Shown here: one piece after another, positions 53,691 to 64,000 of the stretch
Numbering within the stretch: the first letter of the stretch is position 1
Layout of the letters: every line of letters starts with the position of its first letter
Origin: Allolobophora icterica
Taxonomy: Eukaryota > Annelida > Clitellata > Crassiclitellata > Lumbricidae
Direction of reading: 5' to 3'
Assembly (NCBI GenBank): GCA_963556255.1
Contig: OY744611.1
Coordinates: forward strand, 2,632,230-2,696,229
Length of the DNA: 64,000 nt
Notes under the pieces: generated by a model
What the model saw: only the letters and a program-made list of their open reading frames with translations
Database searches by the model: none
What the model was told of the DNA's origin: nothing
Program-made: the position numbers and the translations under genes

Positions 53691-54607
53691 TCGTGTGTCC
53701 AATTTCCATCAACTTCACTAAGAGAATCGACACAGGAAGAAATTATAACGTGCATGGAGTTACTAAACTGCGAAATGAAATCTACGTCCTCTATCGATCA
53801 TGTGTAATTTATGTCTTTGAGGATCGAATTCCATTTCACTTTCAGAAGGAAATCCAAATAAACGAGATTAAATATCCCAATGACATTGGATCAGGTGAGA
53901 AGGAAAATTATCTCTACATTTGTGACCCTAGAGAGAACAGCGTCTGGAAGATTACGAGAGAAACAGATGACGAACACAAAATCATCAAATGGCTGACCAC
54001 TGATTATGAGCCGCGTACTCTGTCAGTGTCCACTGATGGTCAGTTGTTGGTTGTCGATGATTCATCGTGCATTCTGATGATCTACGGGTCAGACGCAGAG
54101 CATCTTCTATCCATTCACTTACCAAGAGACATTGAACCTCGTCATGCAGTGGTAACATCCCTAGGAAATTTCATCATTCTTCACAGGTGGATGATCAGGG
54201 AAGAGAGTGGGTCAAGTGGGAGAAAGTCTATCGTTGAGGAAGAGGAGGATGAGGATGAAGAGGAGGAGAAATGGAAGATGAAGTGGGTTGTTAGTGAATT
54301 GGCAAGAGATGGACAAATGGTCGTCCGTCGTTTTATTCCTTCAAGTGAAACACAACAACTGAAGGATCCTTGGTATCTGTCACTCGATTCAGACGATCGA
54401 GTGTTTGTGGCCGACAACTGGTATGGTAGAGTGATTCTCTTGGATTCCGATCTTAAATGGAATCGAATTCTTTGTCCCACAAAAGAAGAAAAGGAAGGAA
54501 CAGAGATCCGATCTCCATGGAGAATATGTTACGACGAAGAACAGAAACAACTGATTGTCGGTGAATATTTAGGAAGAGTTGATATTTACACTTTGAGTGG
54601 AAATTAA
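53691..54607 (+). CDS. Terminal exon: beta-propeller (NHL-like) domain
   Basis: The exon starts after TTTTTATTGTAG in phase 1 (with the A from 50559 the first codon is Ile) and ends at TAA 54605-54607; about 305 residues. It shows repeated blade-like patterns: NEIYVLYRSCVIYVFED, ENYLYICDPRENSVWKI, DGQLLVVDDSSCILMIYG, DDRVFVADNWYGRVILLDS and KQLIVGEYLGRVDIYTL. The D-x-x-N/W-x-R-V-x-x-x pattern is typical of NHL/YWTD-like propellers, which bind proteins or RNA. An acidic run of Glu/Asp interrupts a loop near residues 180-191. Five or six blades can be counted. It is most likely the C-terminus of the scaffold. Confidence 0.75.
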
Positions 54608-55170
54608 ACTTACTTTTCATCACCAAATGCTGACAAACAAATATCTCTTTAAGAATCTTCAGAGTTATGCGACAAATCTACTAATTCTAAAATATTTAGA
54701 ATAATATTTAATAATATTCAACAGATATAACAAATATGTCAAGAAACAGTTTGACTCTCATTTTCTGAGGTTTTGGTAATCGCAATTGGTAACTTCTATT
54801 GCGCCGGTGTCTAATGCACAAGGCACCAACCAGTGGCACACCAAAACAAAGCCGTAATCAGGTAATATCCTCTTCACCTTGAAAGGCCACGGTCAAGGTC
54901 ATTTTGTTACATTGACGATTTCGATCATAACTTAGCCGAGTTTAGCAGTAGAAACAGGAGTAATATCTCTAAGTCAACTAAATTTGGTATGCGGAATTCA
55001 TTTCTGATACTGTTTTCGACATGATGGCTCATCTTCACCTTGAAAGGTCACAGGCAAGGTCATTTTGTTACATCGAAAATTTCGACTATACATAACTTAG
55101 CCGAATTTAGCAGTAGAAACAGGTGTAATATGTCTAATTCAACTAAATTTGGTATTTGGCATCGACAGCA
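54608..55170. repeat. 3' flank with AGGTCA-rich repeats
   Basis: Two copies of a roughly 165-bp unit (from about 54868 and 55028) contain CTTCACCTTGAAAGG and CAAGGTCATTTTGTTACAT, relatives of those at 6715-6935 and 22190-22270. No AATAAA is seen just after the stop codon. Confidence 0.65.
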
Positions 55171-55559
55171 CTCGTAAAAACCTGCCTAGTACAAAAACCA
55201 TTGTTGCTCACAGTCATAAACTTCTGGTGCCATAATTGGTGTCATAAGGTCTTCAGTTTAGACCTTAATTACTTCAAATATTTACACAACGAATTTAACT
55301 GAGCAGCGAATTCCACAGCTTTGGACGAGCAACCGAATAAGCTGGAAAACCAAACACTGTTCTGGTGAGGGGGTCTCTCAAAAGTCATAGCATCCATTAA
55401 TAGAGTGCAATTTTCATTCATTCATTTCAATCATTCAGTTATTCGTTCGTTTGTTCTTGCCTTGGTGTTTTGAATATTTTAGTTCATTTTCTATTTCACG
55501 CATTTCAAAGGCATATCGCCTTCGAAACTATTTCTACAGCACTGCTCACCGCATTGGCT

Positions 55560-56390
55560 GCAGTTCGAACTTCAATCATAAGAGCCCCAGAAATGTAAAG
55601 AGGTCAAGGTTTCAAGGTTGAATATCAAGTAAAGCAAATGTCAGGATTATTTTGTATTGCAGGCAGATATGTTTATATTTGGATTTCAATTAACCTTTCA
55701 AAGAATATTAGATTAGCTATCGAACAGATCTCAAGTGGCACTTCTTAACTTGGATTAGCTGAAAATTAAATGTCTCTTGAGCTGCCTCTTACAATAAAAG
55801 TTGTGGTATTGTTCGCCAGAGGAAGAGGACAAGGACGAGGAAGAAGAGGAGGATGAAGAAAAACAGCTGCTTAAGTTAGCCCTGGGCAGCCATTGGTATG
55901 AAGTATACGAGACGCAATTTTTATTAGCATCGGCATATGAGGGCGGGCGGCCAGTCCTCTCACTTGCCGTTTCATATTTCCACCGACACTCCGACAGTGT
56001 ACGGTCAGTGTACTCATTATAGCTGACTTGGTTAGGGGGCGCAGGTGGAACAAAAATCTCGAAATAATTTCTGCAATAGAGGTGATTTTAACTTGATTTC
56101 TCGGTTGACAGTCCAGCACACTGACCGCTAGACAACTGCATCGGCTGCAATTCGAAATTCAATCATAAGAGCCCAAGAAGCGTAAAAACGTCAAGGTTGA
56201 ATATAAAGTAAAGCAAATGTCAGGATTATTTTGTATTGCAGGCAGATATGTTTATATTTTGGATTTCAATTAACCTTTCAAAGAATATTAGATTAGCTAT
56301 CAAACAGATCTCAAGTGGCACTTCTTAACTTGGATTAGCTGAAAATTAAATGTCTCTTGAGCTGCCTCTTACAACAAAAGTTATGGTTTT
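55560..56390. repeat. Direct duplication of about 240 bp (55560-55810 and 56145-56390)
   Basis: Both copies run from CAATCATAAGAGCCC to GAGCTGCCTCTTACAA with few differences and are separated by about 335 bp of unique sequence with a GA-rich stretch (55820-55865). Confidence 0.85.
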
Positions 56391-56426
56391 CGGCGCATGA
56401 TTATTTTAATTATGCGGGTCAAAGGC

Positions 56427-56430
<4 letters not shown>

Positions 56431-56492
<62 letters not shown>

Positions 56493-56494
56493 CC

Positions 56495-56528
<34 letters not shown>

Positions 56529-56531
56529 TCA
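56431..56531. repeat. (ATC)n/(ACC)n microsatellite
   Basis: About 33 trinucleotide units; the poly-Ser/Asp frames across it are artefacts. Confidence 0.97.
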
Positions 56532-56814
56532 GTGACGTGCCTTTTTATGGAGCGTTGCCTTTCCACAACACTTTGCAGCTATTGTCTATCTGAGTTGTTA
56601 TCCAGCCCGATTTTTACGACAAGTTTATCAACTATTCGGGTAAATAGTGAATACTGAGGTTGAAAATTGACAGTTTAACGCTAACAGGATAAGTAGGACA
56701 TCACCCTAACTAAACACCTGACCAGTGGCGTAGCTATGCAAGGTGCGTAAGGTACGTAAGCACCCCTGTCAAGTGGCAAATGTGGGAAATATGGTAGGAA
56801 TATCGCTCGGCCTC

Positions 56815-57050
56815 TGCTTATCTGAGGGAGCTTTGTCGTTCCACTCTGGATGTGCGGTGCCGCCGTTCTCTCCGCTCCTCCACGCAAGGTGAACTTATTG
56901 TCCCCCACGCACGAACCTCTATCAGGGAGCAGCGTGCTTTTTCTGCTGTTGACCCTTCTGTCTGGAATGGGCTCCCTTTGACTTTGCCCTTGTTGCCTAT
57001 AGTTCTGATACGTGTTATTCCAAGCTTAAGACTGTCCGTTTAATTCGAGG
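56815..57050 (+). pseudogene. LINE C-terminal fragment
   Basis: The plus frame reads CRRSLRSSTQGELIVPHART, REQRAFSAVDPSVWNGLPLTL: the terminal motif of the LINE family at 28857-29621 and 30700-31645. Confidence 0.75.
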
Positions 57051-57149
57051 CTGGGTTTGTTATAGCTCTTGAGTAAATCCCTAGCTTAGGTACTGTTTCT
57101 GCGTCTTTATAAATGAATCGCACATAGTTAAGAAAAATGTGGATTTTGA

Positions 57150-57870
57150 GTAAGATAAACTGCAGAGAAGTTTATCGTGGAGGATATTTGCCTAAGTTCA
57201 CATGACATGACAAATTGTGAGAAATTGATTATGTATCAACAAATGTCATGTCATGTCGCCGTCGTCGCTCTGCGATGGTAGGCTACAGGAATGGGTCAAC
57301 ATTGTCCAGCGTTTTCTATCTCGTATTGCAACCATTAAGCTAAGCTGGTCCCTGATAGCCCAAACCATCCTATAATATTCTCAATCCAGGATAATCTTGG
57401 TCTACCACGGTGGCGAACCCCTTCTACAAGACCCGTCATGAGGCTGCCTTCGATGTCGTCCCTCGGCTTCTCATGATGTGTCCGAAGTACCTTAGCTTGC
57501 GGGTTCGGACGTGGTTCAGCAGTTCGCTTTTGGTCCTCGCCAGTGTTCAGTGATCATATTTTTTGTCCAGAGAATTTCTTAGCAATTTTCTGACGCACTT
57601 GTTCTCGAATGCTAGGATGCGTTTCTTTTCGTCTTTCCTTATCGTTCAGTCCAGGCCTCACATCCGTATGTTGCTCTCGGCATGCCAATGCCTTCATCAT
57701 CCTTAATTTGGTGTCATTATGTATTGACTTGTTCTTCCATATTTAACCATAGTAAATAAAACTGTCACATCTCGAGTAAGATAAATTGCAGAGAACTTTA
57801 TCGTGGAGGATATTTGCCTATTTAGTCCACAGGACATGAAAAATTATAGCAAATTGATTGTGTATCAAGA
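57150..57870 (-). pseudogene. LINE C-terminal fragment between direct repeats
   Basis: The minus strand at about 57260-57560 reads SLMTGLVEGVRHRGRPRLSW, a LINE C-terminal motif as in RRLKWFGH/RGRPRKTW elements. About 100 bp starting TAAGATAAACTGCAGAGAA (57150) is repeated after the fragment as TAAGATAAATTGCAGAGAA (57778). Confidence 0.65.
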
Positions 57871-58436
57871 AATACATTTTTACAACGTTTCAGTTCAACC
57901 TAAAAGGATTAGACGAGGGCACAGGCTAAGTGTTTTATGAGCTGAGCCATAAAACAATAACTAATTACTAAGTCTGCTGCTTTGCTTTTTAAGTAGTGCA
58001 TAAGTCATCCGCTTAACTTCTTGAAACCATAGTTGTTAAAAATGTTAGAATTTAAATAAAACAGGGAAAAAACGTCGTTTTATCAAAAAAATAAAAAAAA
58101 CGAGAAAAAAACGAGAAAAAACAAAAAAAGACGGAAAAACCGATAAGAAAAATAAAAAAAATTAAAAATCTAGGTTTTTGGATAAAAATAAAAAACGAAA
58201 AAACCGATTTTAACAACGATGCTTGAAACATTACTAATGCCATTTACTTAAACCTTAAATGTTATGCTGTGAATCTGTTATAATGAGAAAGTAGCCTATT
58301 GATTGTGTAAAATTCCATGTGTTTGCATGGAGATCGCCCTATAATAAGCCAACCAATGTATGTAGGTTCTCTGAAGACTACTGCTTCGCATTACGAACCC
58401 CTACGGTAAAACCCTAGCTACGCCACTGCCTGAGAT
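57871..58436. other. AT-rich sequence, no gene
   Basis: Contains an A-rich degenerate repeat (58062-58205, AAAAACGAGAAAAAA type). Nothing coding. Confidence 0.5.
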
Positions 58437-59165
58437 ATATGACGGCAGATGAGTGGTGGGATTGGTGGAGGAATAAATTGTAAATATGCGAAATTCATGG
58501 GGAAATTCGTCCCAGAGTTGAGGTGCAGGTATTGATCGATTGGAGAAATTGAGACAAGTAGTGACTGGGGAAGGGAAAGAGTGGGACAAATGGGGTGGCT
58601 GGATAGTGAAGAGTTTGAGAAGGTATTTTGGTTGAGCGTATAGTACGCAGTTTTAGGCAAGCCTTTGGACGTTTAAGTGGATGTGCTCATGGATTTTCAG
58701 CCAGTGGAGTGATTTAAAGACGAGAGTGACATGACATTGCTTGGGTGTCCTAGTGAAAGCTCGGGGAGAGAATTTTGGATAAGTTGTAGACGCTTAAGTT
58801 GGGTGCATTCGAAGTTGAAGAAAAACGAATTACAGCAATCAATCTTTTATCAGACTATGGAGGTAGCGATAGTGGCAGCAGTGTTACAGTCAAGCATGGG
58901 TCGAACAGTTTGCTGGTGGCTTTGACGGAGAAGGAAAGGGAAGACAACTAAGATTGGAACCAGAGTAGAACAGTGTCAGACCAGGAGGACAGACGAAGGA
59001 GAAGTATGTCGTGATCTACGGTGTCGAAAGCGGCAGCGATGTGGAGGAGACAGAGACAGAGGATTTCTTAATGACTTAAAGTAGAGAAATGGAGGTGGAG
59101 AATGACCTGATGGAGAAAATGGCCTTGAAATTGTTTCACGGACCGCTGTTGTAGGCCTATCAGTC
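58437..59165 (-). pseudogene. LINE reverse transcriptase remnant (L2/CR1-like)
   Basis: Reading the minus strand, AAFDTVDHDILLLRLSSW lies at about 58985-59040, followed by broken RT text and, at 58440-58560, NRSIPAPQLWDEFPHEFRIF, the usual LINE C-terminal end. Frameshifts and stops abound. Confidence 0.72.
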
Positions 59166-59464
59166 ACTCACCCTGATGCCATAATCGTCAACTGCCAATG
59201 ATCACCACCAAACCACTTTGAGTTTGTGTTATGAACTTACTTCAAATCCATATCAATTACGTCTCTCTCAAGTTCAAGATAGCACAGCTTTAATATTTAA
59301 CTAGTCCGCTAATTCATTAATTAGGTGACAAAACGGTTTAGGCCTATACTGCGTTTTCCTTTCGGAGCTTCTAGCGAGCAGAGATAAACAGAAACTCTTG
59401 AAAGCATTTTGACAAACTTAATGGTTTTTATAAGCTTTCAGGATCTTAAATTGATTATCTAGCA

Positions 59465-59791
59465 CAGTGTTTCCCAAATTGTGGGTCGCGACCCAAAAGT
59501 GGGTCGCGAAGCTCTGGCAAGTGGGTCGCCACATTTTTTGGAGAAACATATATTTTTCGGAGCAACACCATTTGGCTATACTAGCTGGATTGCAATAAAT
59601 TGTTAACTATTTCTTACCTAAGTTTCATTGTAATGTTTTAAATTTCTAAACGCCGTACGTAAATTCGCATATTTCGATGCCAATTTACGATGCAAATTTT
59701 AGTACACAATGCTTAATTTTACACAGTGGGTACCGAGATTGCCAAGAGATTCACAAGTGGGTCGCGACCCAGCGAAGTTTGGGAACCACTG
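59465..59791. mobile_element. hAT MITE, 327 bp
   Basis: The ends CAGTGTTTCCCAA and TTTGGGAACCACTG are the well-known hAT (Charlie-like) termini with the GTGGGTCGCGACCC motif. The perfect 8-bp duplication ATCTAGCA is at 59457-59464 and 59792-59799. Confidence 0.92.
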
Positions 59792-59918
59792 ATCTAGCAG
59801 ATCGAAAGATGCGCCTATAAAATTGGCTAAGCTGAACCTAAAACGTTTCTTCAGCTGGTTCTCACAACTAATCTTCGAGTATTTTATGCAGGGCAATTTC
59901 AAGAAACCGAAACAGTCA

Positions 59919-59946
59919 TTATCATCATCATCATCGTCATCATCAC

Positions 59947-60019
<73 letters not shown>
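59919..60019. repeat. (ATC)n microsatellite
   Basis: About 33 units with a few GTC/ACC interruptions; homopolymer frames are artefacts. Confidence 0.97.
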
Positions 60020-60022
<3 letters not shown>

Positions 60023-60412
60023 TTGTGCATGGGTATGGTGCGCTGTCTTTTCCACAACACGTTCCCAGTCTCTGTTCTAATCTCCATTCTGTTCTTTCCT
60101 GTCTCTGTTTTGAGATCGCATCAGATGTATTTCGTGTCAAGCGCACATCTGTTGGCCGCTCTTATTTAGTATGAAATGCATGGACAAGCAAAATGTGGCT
60201 CACCATAAACCAACACAAGGAGCCGTTGGCAATAACAGCATGTGTATGTATAAGCGGTTTTTCTCGAAGCTCAATAAACACTTAGCAATTTTCTTGGGTT
60301 GAGCTGAAGAGTGTTATAACATTAATACCAGTGCAAAATTTTGTATGTCCCGTTGACTACAATCATGTAAAAATCCTTTACAGCGATATTCGTTTACACT
60401 ATAAATTGTAAC

Positions 60413-60586
60413 CAGGGCTGTAGTCTAGGGTATACGTATACTCACCTCACAAATATTGATATTTATTCATATTAAAATACTATAGCGTACACTCACAAAA
60501 TACTGTAGCGTATACTCACCTCTAATTTGTTTCGGAAAACTAACCGGTAGCGTGTATTCACCTCTAATTTTACCACTACAGTCCTG
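60413..60586. mobile_element. hAT MITE, 174 bp, relative of 1558-1891
   Basis: The ends CAGGGCTGTAGTC and ACTACAGTCCTG have flanking ATTGTAAC and TTTGTAAC (7 of 8 bases) as TSD. It shares the GCGTATACTCACCTC motifs of the longer element. Confidence 0.82.
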
Positions 60587-61150
60587 TTTGTAACTAAATT
60601 ATCCCTATATGGGCCTGAAGTGCATTTTTGCACTATTTTTGCCATACATCTCTGCTTGTGGTGCGCTATGCGCTACTGGACTTGTTACCGCATCTCTAAA
60701 TTTATTAGTCGTTGCGTAGCGTAACTTTTGGTGGTTGCTATGTTCGAGATTTCACTCACAACAACAACAAAAGTAGTTTTTATGCCAAATTAATAGGCTC
60801 CATAGAGGGTAAAAAGATGTGTAAAGACATGCGAACACTGGGAGTGAACATTGTTAGCCAAACACTAACAAGTTATGAGCTGAATGCGAGTCAACGTAAG
60901 TTCTTTAAATGCATCGTCATTACTAAACAGTTGTCAGGTCTTCAGAGTTAAGCTCAAAATACAACGAACTTATAATATTATGATCGTCAACATGTCACAA
61001 TATTTTATAAAATTATATATCAGTCCGACAACGTATTTTGAATAATAAAACATTTATTGAGTAGTTTTAATGCTACTAGAGTATTTGCCCGTCATATATG
61101 ACGGATTGATAAAGAAATTGAATGGGTTAATAAAAAGAGAAATGAATTTA
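60587..61150. other. No gene recognised
   Basis: A 79-codon frame at 60712-60951 has no recognisable motif, no ATG start and no repeats elsewhere in the window; left unassigned. Confidence 0.4.
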
Positions 61151-61165
61151 CCGTCTGTCTGTGCT

Positions 61166-61292
61166 CTGCCTGCCTCCCTCCCTCCCTTCCTGTCTCCCTC
61201 CCTCCCTGCCTCCCTCCCTCCTTCCCTGCCTCCCTGCCTCCCTGCCTCCCTCACTCCCTCACTCCCTCACTTCCTCCCTATCTATATGCCCG
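61166..61292. repeat. (CCCT)n/(CTCC)n microsatellite
   Basis: Pyrimidine-only tract of degenerate CCCT/CCTG units; frames rich in Pro/Ser/Leu or Gly/Arg are artefacts. Confidence 0.95.
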
Positions 61293-61359
61293 CTGGCGTC
61301 GTACTTGGCACGAACCCGCTTCTCTCCATCCATCCCTCCCTTCCTCCCTTACAACTACG

Positions 61360-62375
61360 CTTCTCCACTTAAAACGAGTTACAAGGGGAATAGGATCAAA
61401 TTCAAGCAACCTTGGATGACCCCGGAACTATTCAAATCCTGCAGGACAAAAATCTCCTATATGTCAAATATCTAAAAAAAATCCAACCATAGCCAATAAG
61501 CAAAAGTTTACGGTCTACAGAAATAAATTTTAAACCATAGGCCCTAAGCATAAATGCTGAACGGAACTATTACCGTATACCACAGAGTTTTTCAAATACA
61601 GTTCTGACTTAAAAATTACATGGAAACTAATTCGCTCGGCAATGCACCTTGAAGATAAACTTTCAAGAGTAGTCTCTCTAGTTATTAACGGTACTAGAAC
61701 AGATAATGCAGAGATACTAGCAAATACCTTCAACTCATATTTTACTAACCTACCTTAGAACCTGGCTGAAAAAATCCCTACCCCCTCCCCTTGTTTCTTT
61801 GATGAATTTATGCCGGCCTCCGCCTTAACTTCCATGGGATCATTGCTAACCTCCCCGGAGGAACTTATGAATGTTGGACTTGGCCTTAAAAAACACGTAC
61901 CAAAGGTCTCGATGGCAATGATCCCTATATAGCTAATCCCAACCTGCACCTGATTATTAGACTTCTAACTGAAATTGTTAATAGCTCCTTGACTAATGGG
62001 ATAGTCCCTCGCCTCTTTAAATCTGTTTAAGATAACGCCGATCTTTAAGAAGGGTGATAAAGAATGCATTGGGAACTATAGACCAATTTCAGCACTCCCA
62101 TACTTCGCAAAATTTCTAGAAAAAATATGTACGACTGACTTATTTCCTATATTAACAAGGCTAATCTCATTCATACCTCCCAACATGGATTCCAGGCGGG
62201 CCACTCAACCTACATGGCCTTGTTGGATATGGAAGATATAATCTCAAAGGCTATAGACAACAACGAATATTCGGTAGGAATTTTCATAGACCTGACCAAA
62301 GCATTCGATACTGTAGACCACTCCATCCTGCTACAAAAGTTGTTCAACTTAAGATGTTCCTGCAGGAAGAGGATG
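61360..62375 (+). pseudogene. LINE reverse transcriptase remnant
   Basis: Frames between stops read KQPWMTPELFKS (61409-61444), TSPEELMNVGL, FKKGDKECIGNYRPISALPY (near 62048-62105), GFQAGHSTYMALLDMEDII and SVGIFIDLTKAFDTVDHSILL (62270-62335). These are RT blocks 1-3 of a CR1/L2-like LINE. At least three frameshifts are needed. Confidence 0.8.
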
Positions 62376-63052
62376 AGGGAGCTGATCCTATAATATTATA
62401 GTGACTGTCGTATTCAATACGTCGTACGTTTACAGTTTGATGTGTTACGGCACTTCATAGCGATCTCCTTTTTGGTTGAATCGAAAAGCGTCTCGTAGAT
62501 ATGTCTAGATTTTGCGCCATAATATGAATTATTACATTTTTAAGTCATCACAGTTTCAACGGGGGCTTTATAGGGCTGAGGGTGTTCTAAGCAATGATAT
62601 CCAAAGGCACTGTTTAAGAACCGATCTGTTTATAAGGGTCAATTGTTCACGAGAAGGCGTGGAAGCACTGGCCTCCCACCGCTTACAGAGCCAGAAAATT
62701 CGTCTGAGGAAGGGTTTAACCCCTTAACAGCGCCACCTGGCGACTGCGCCAGAAGCCTTATTAGTAAGGTTGATAATCTCTCTTCTTTACCCTGAATGAC
62801 CAGGTCCTTGAGAGCGCCATAAGGTGGGTGTTTCAGATTCACTCATTTTAAGGGTTTTTAAGCTTTGAGAACGCCACCTGGCGACTGCGTCGGGTAGCTC
62901 ACTCCCTCTGTACTATTGGTGACTGTCAAGATTATAAGTAATCATAAGACTGTTTTATTGATTAGTAAAATATGCATTTGTTTCATGCATTTTGGTAATC
63001 TCGCAAATTTTTTAATTTAATTTGCTCAATTCCAGAAAAAAGAAGGAGGTAA
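62376..63052. other. Non-coding with a repeated GCCACCTGGCGACTGCG motif
   Basis: GCGCCACCTGGCGACTGCG occurs near 62732 and, as ACGCCACCTGGCGACTGCG, near 62871. A purine-rich AAAAAAGAAGGAGG near 63036 precedes the LTR-like repeat and could be its polypurine tract. No gene. Confidence 0.5.
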
Positions 63053-63693
<641 letters not shown>

Positions 63694-64000
63694 AATACTG
63701 AGATATTGTATACTGTATTAATATATAATATTGTATATTATATTAATAATTCATGATCATCACGAACAGCGTTCTGCCTTTGCATGGAACTCTGCCGTTT
63801 CCACAAAACTATTCTGGGCTCATGTCCAGGCCAAATATAATGCAAGTAGTCAATGTCAAATGCATGAATCCGCTTGGAGTAAAAGCAGACTTACCGGTAT
63901 TTATTAGTTGTCTCAGCTCATTAAACACTTACCTGCTGTCCTTGTCCAGGCTACTTAGGTTGAACTGTAGAGTTGTAAAGTCATAAAGATCCATATTTTA
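63694..64000. other. No feature seen
   Basis: AT-rich sequence without recognised exon or repeat. Confidence 0.4.

Larger units (their letters stand above)
56723..58428. mobile_element. hAT-like element with CAGTGGCGTAGCTA termini, filled with LINE pieces
   Basis: CAGTGGCGTAGCTA at the left end and TAGCTACGCCACTG at the right end are perfect inverted repeats. Flanks CCTGAC/CCTGAG are only a partial TSD. The interior includes LINE fragments at 56815-57045 and 57250-57740, so it may be one element with insertions or two separate solo ends. Confidence 0.55.

Noticed and set aside
56357..56657. Poly-Ser, poly-Asp, poly-Ile and poly-Met ORFs (also 59699-60087, 20953-21141, 63054-63354)
   Set aside because: They translate trinucleotide or TA microsatellites and are open in several frames at once.
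61054..61475. Pro/Ser/Leu-rich and Gly/Arg-rich ORFs
   Set aside because: They come from the degenerate CCCT tract and run into a broken LINE.

Overview
This is a repeat-rich animal (metazoan) genomic window: split exons with AG acceptors after pyrimidine tracts, many non-LTR retrotransposon remnants, hAT-like MITEs, a tRNA-derived SINE and a complete Ty3/Gypsy element. I cannot name the species. No prokaryotic-style operon is present, and most long ORFs outside the exons and retroelements are by-products of simple repeats.

The host content is a plus-strand tandem array of a multi-exon gene module. Three cassettes can be traced. Each is built from SH3a (first half of an SH3-like domain after an unusual leader), SH3b (second half), a 29/32-nt microexon, an F-box-like exon and a CARD-like exon. 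Cassette 1 enters the window at its F-box-like exon (2858-3044) and has CARD at 9222-9533. Cassette 2 runs SH3a 11870-12173, SH3b 14390-14469, microexon 14874-14905, F-box-like 20573-20759, CARD 25840-26151. Cassette 3 runs SH3a 28486-28789, SH3b 31699-31778, microexon 32124-32152, F-box-like 33147-33333, CARD 48455-48742. It alone is followed by a TRADD-N-like exon (50236-50559) and a terminal beta-propeller/NHL-like exon with a stop codon (53691-54607). Splice phases agree at every junction. The cassette enters and leaves in phase 1, so it is a symmetric module: the array could be one gene with repeated or alternatively spliced cassettes, or three tandem genes of which the first two lost their 3' exons. 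The domain set (SH3, F-box-like, CARD, TRADD-like, propeller) suggests a death-fold/ubiquitin signalling scaffold, possibly of innate immunity. That role is inference.

A block covering CARD of cassette 1 through SH3a of cassette 2 (about 7.7-12.3 kb) is repeated almost identically around CARD 2 and SH3a 3 (about 23.9-29.7 kb). The two copies differ by clean insertions of a TIR element and a LINE, so each shows the empty site of the other.

The intron between F-box-like 3 and CARD 3 holds a 12-kb Ty3/Gypsy element (33354-45335). It has identical-looking 2230-bp LTRs, a 4-bp target duplication, a tRNA-Leu-type primer-binding site, a polypurine tract and one 2367-codon Gag-Pol ORF that starts inside the 5' LTR and is read through the primer-binding site.

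Other notable repeats are two DNA transposons (130-1266, and 9876-10172 with its duplicate 26493-26788) whose inverted termini are arrays of a 15-bp minisatellite; two 8-bp-TSD elements with TAGGGTG termini (3779-6144 and 16098-20170, the latter split by a LINE); hAT MITEs with perfect or near-perfect 8-bp duplications; and, from 54.6 kb on, a stretch with only repeats and LINE fragments.
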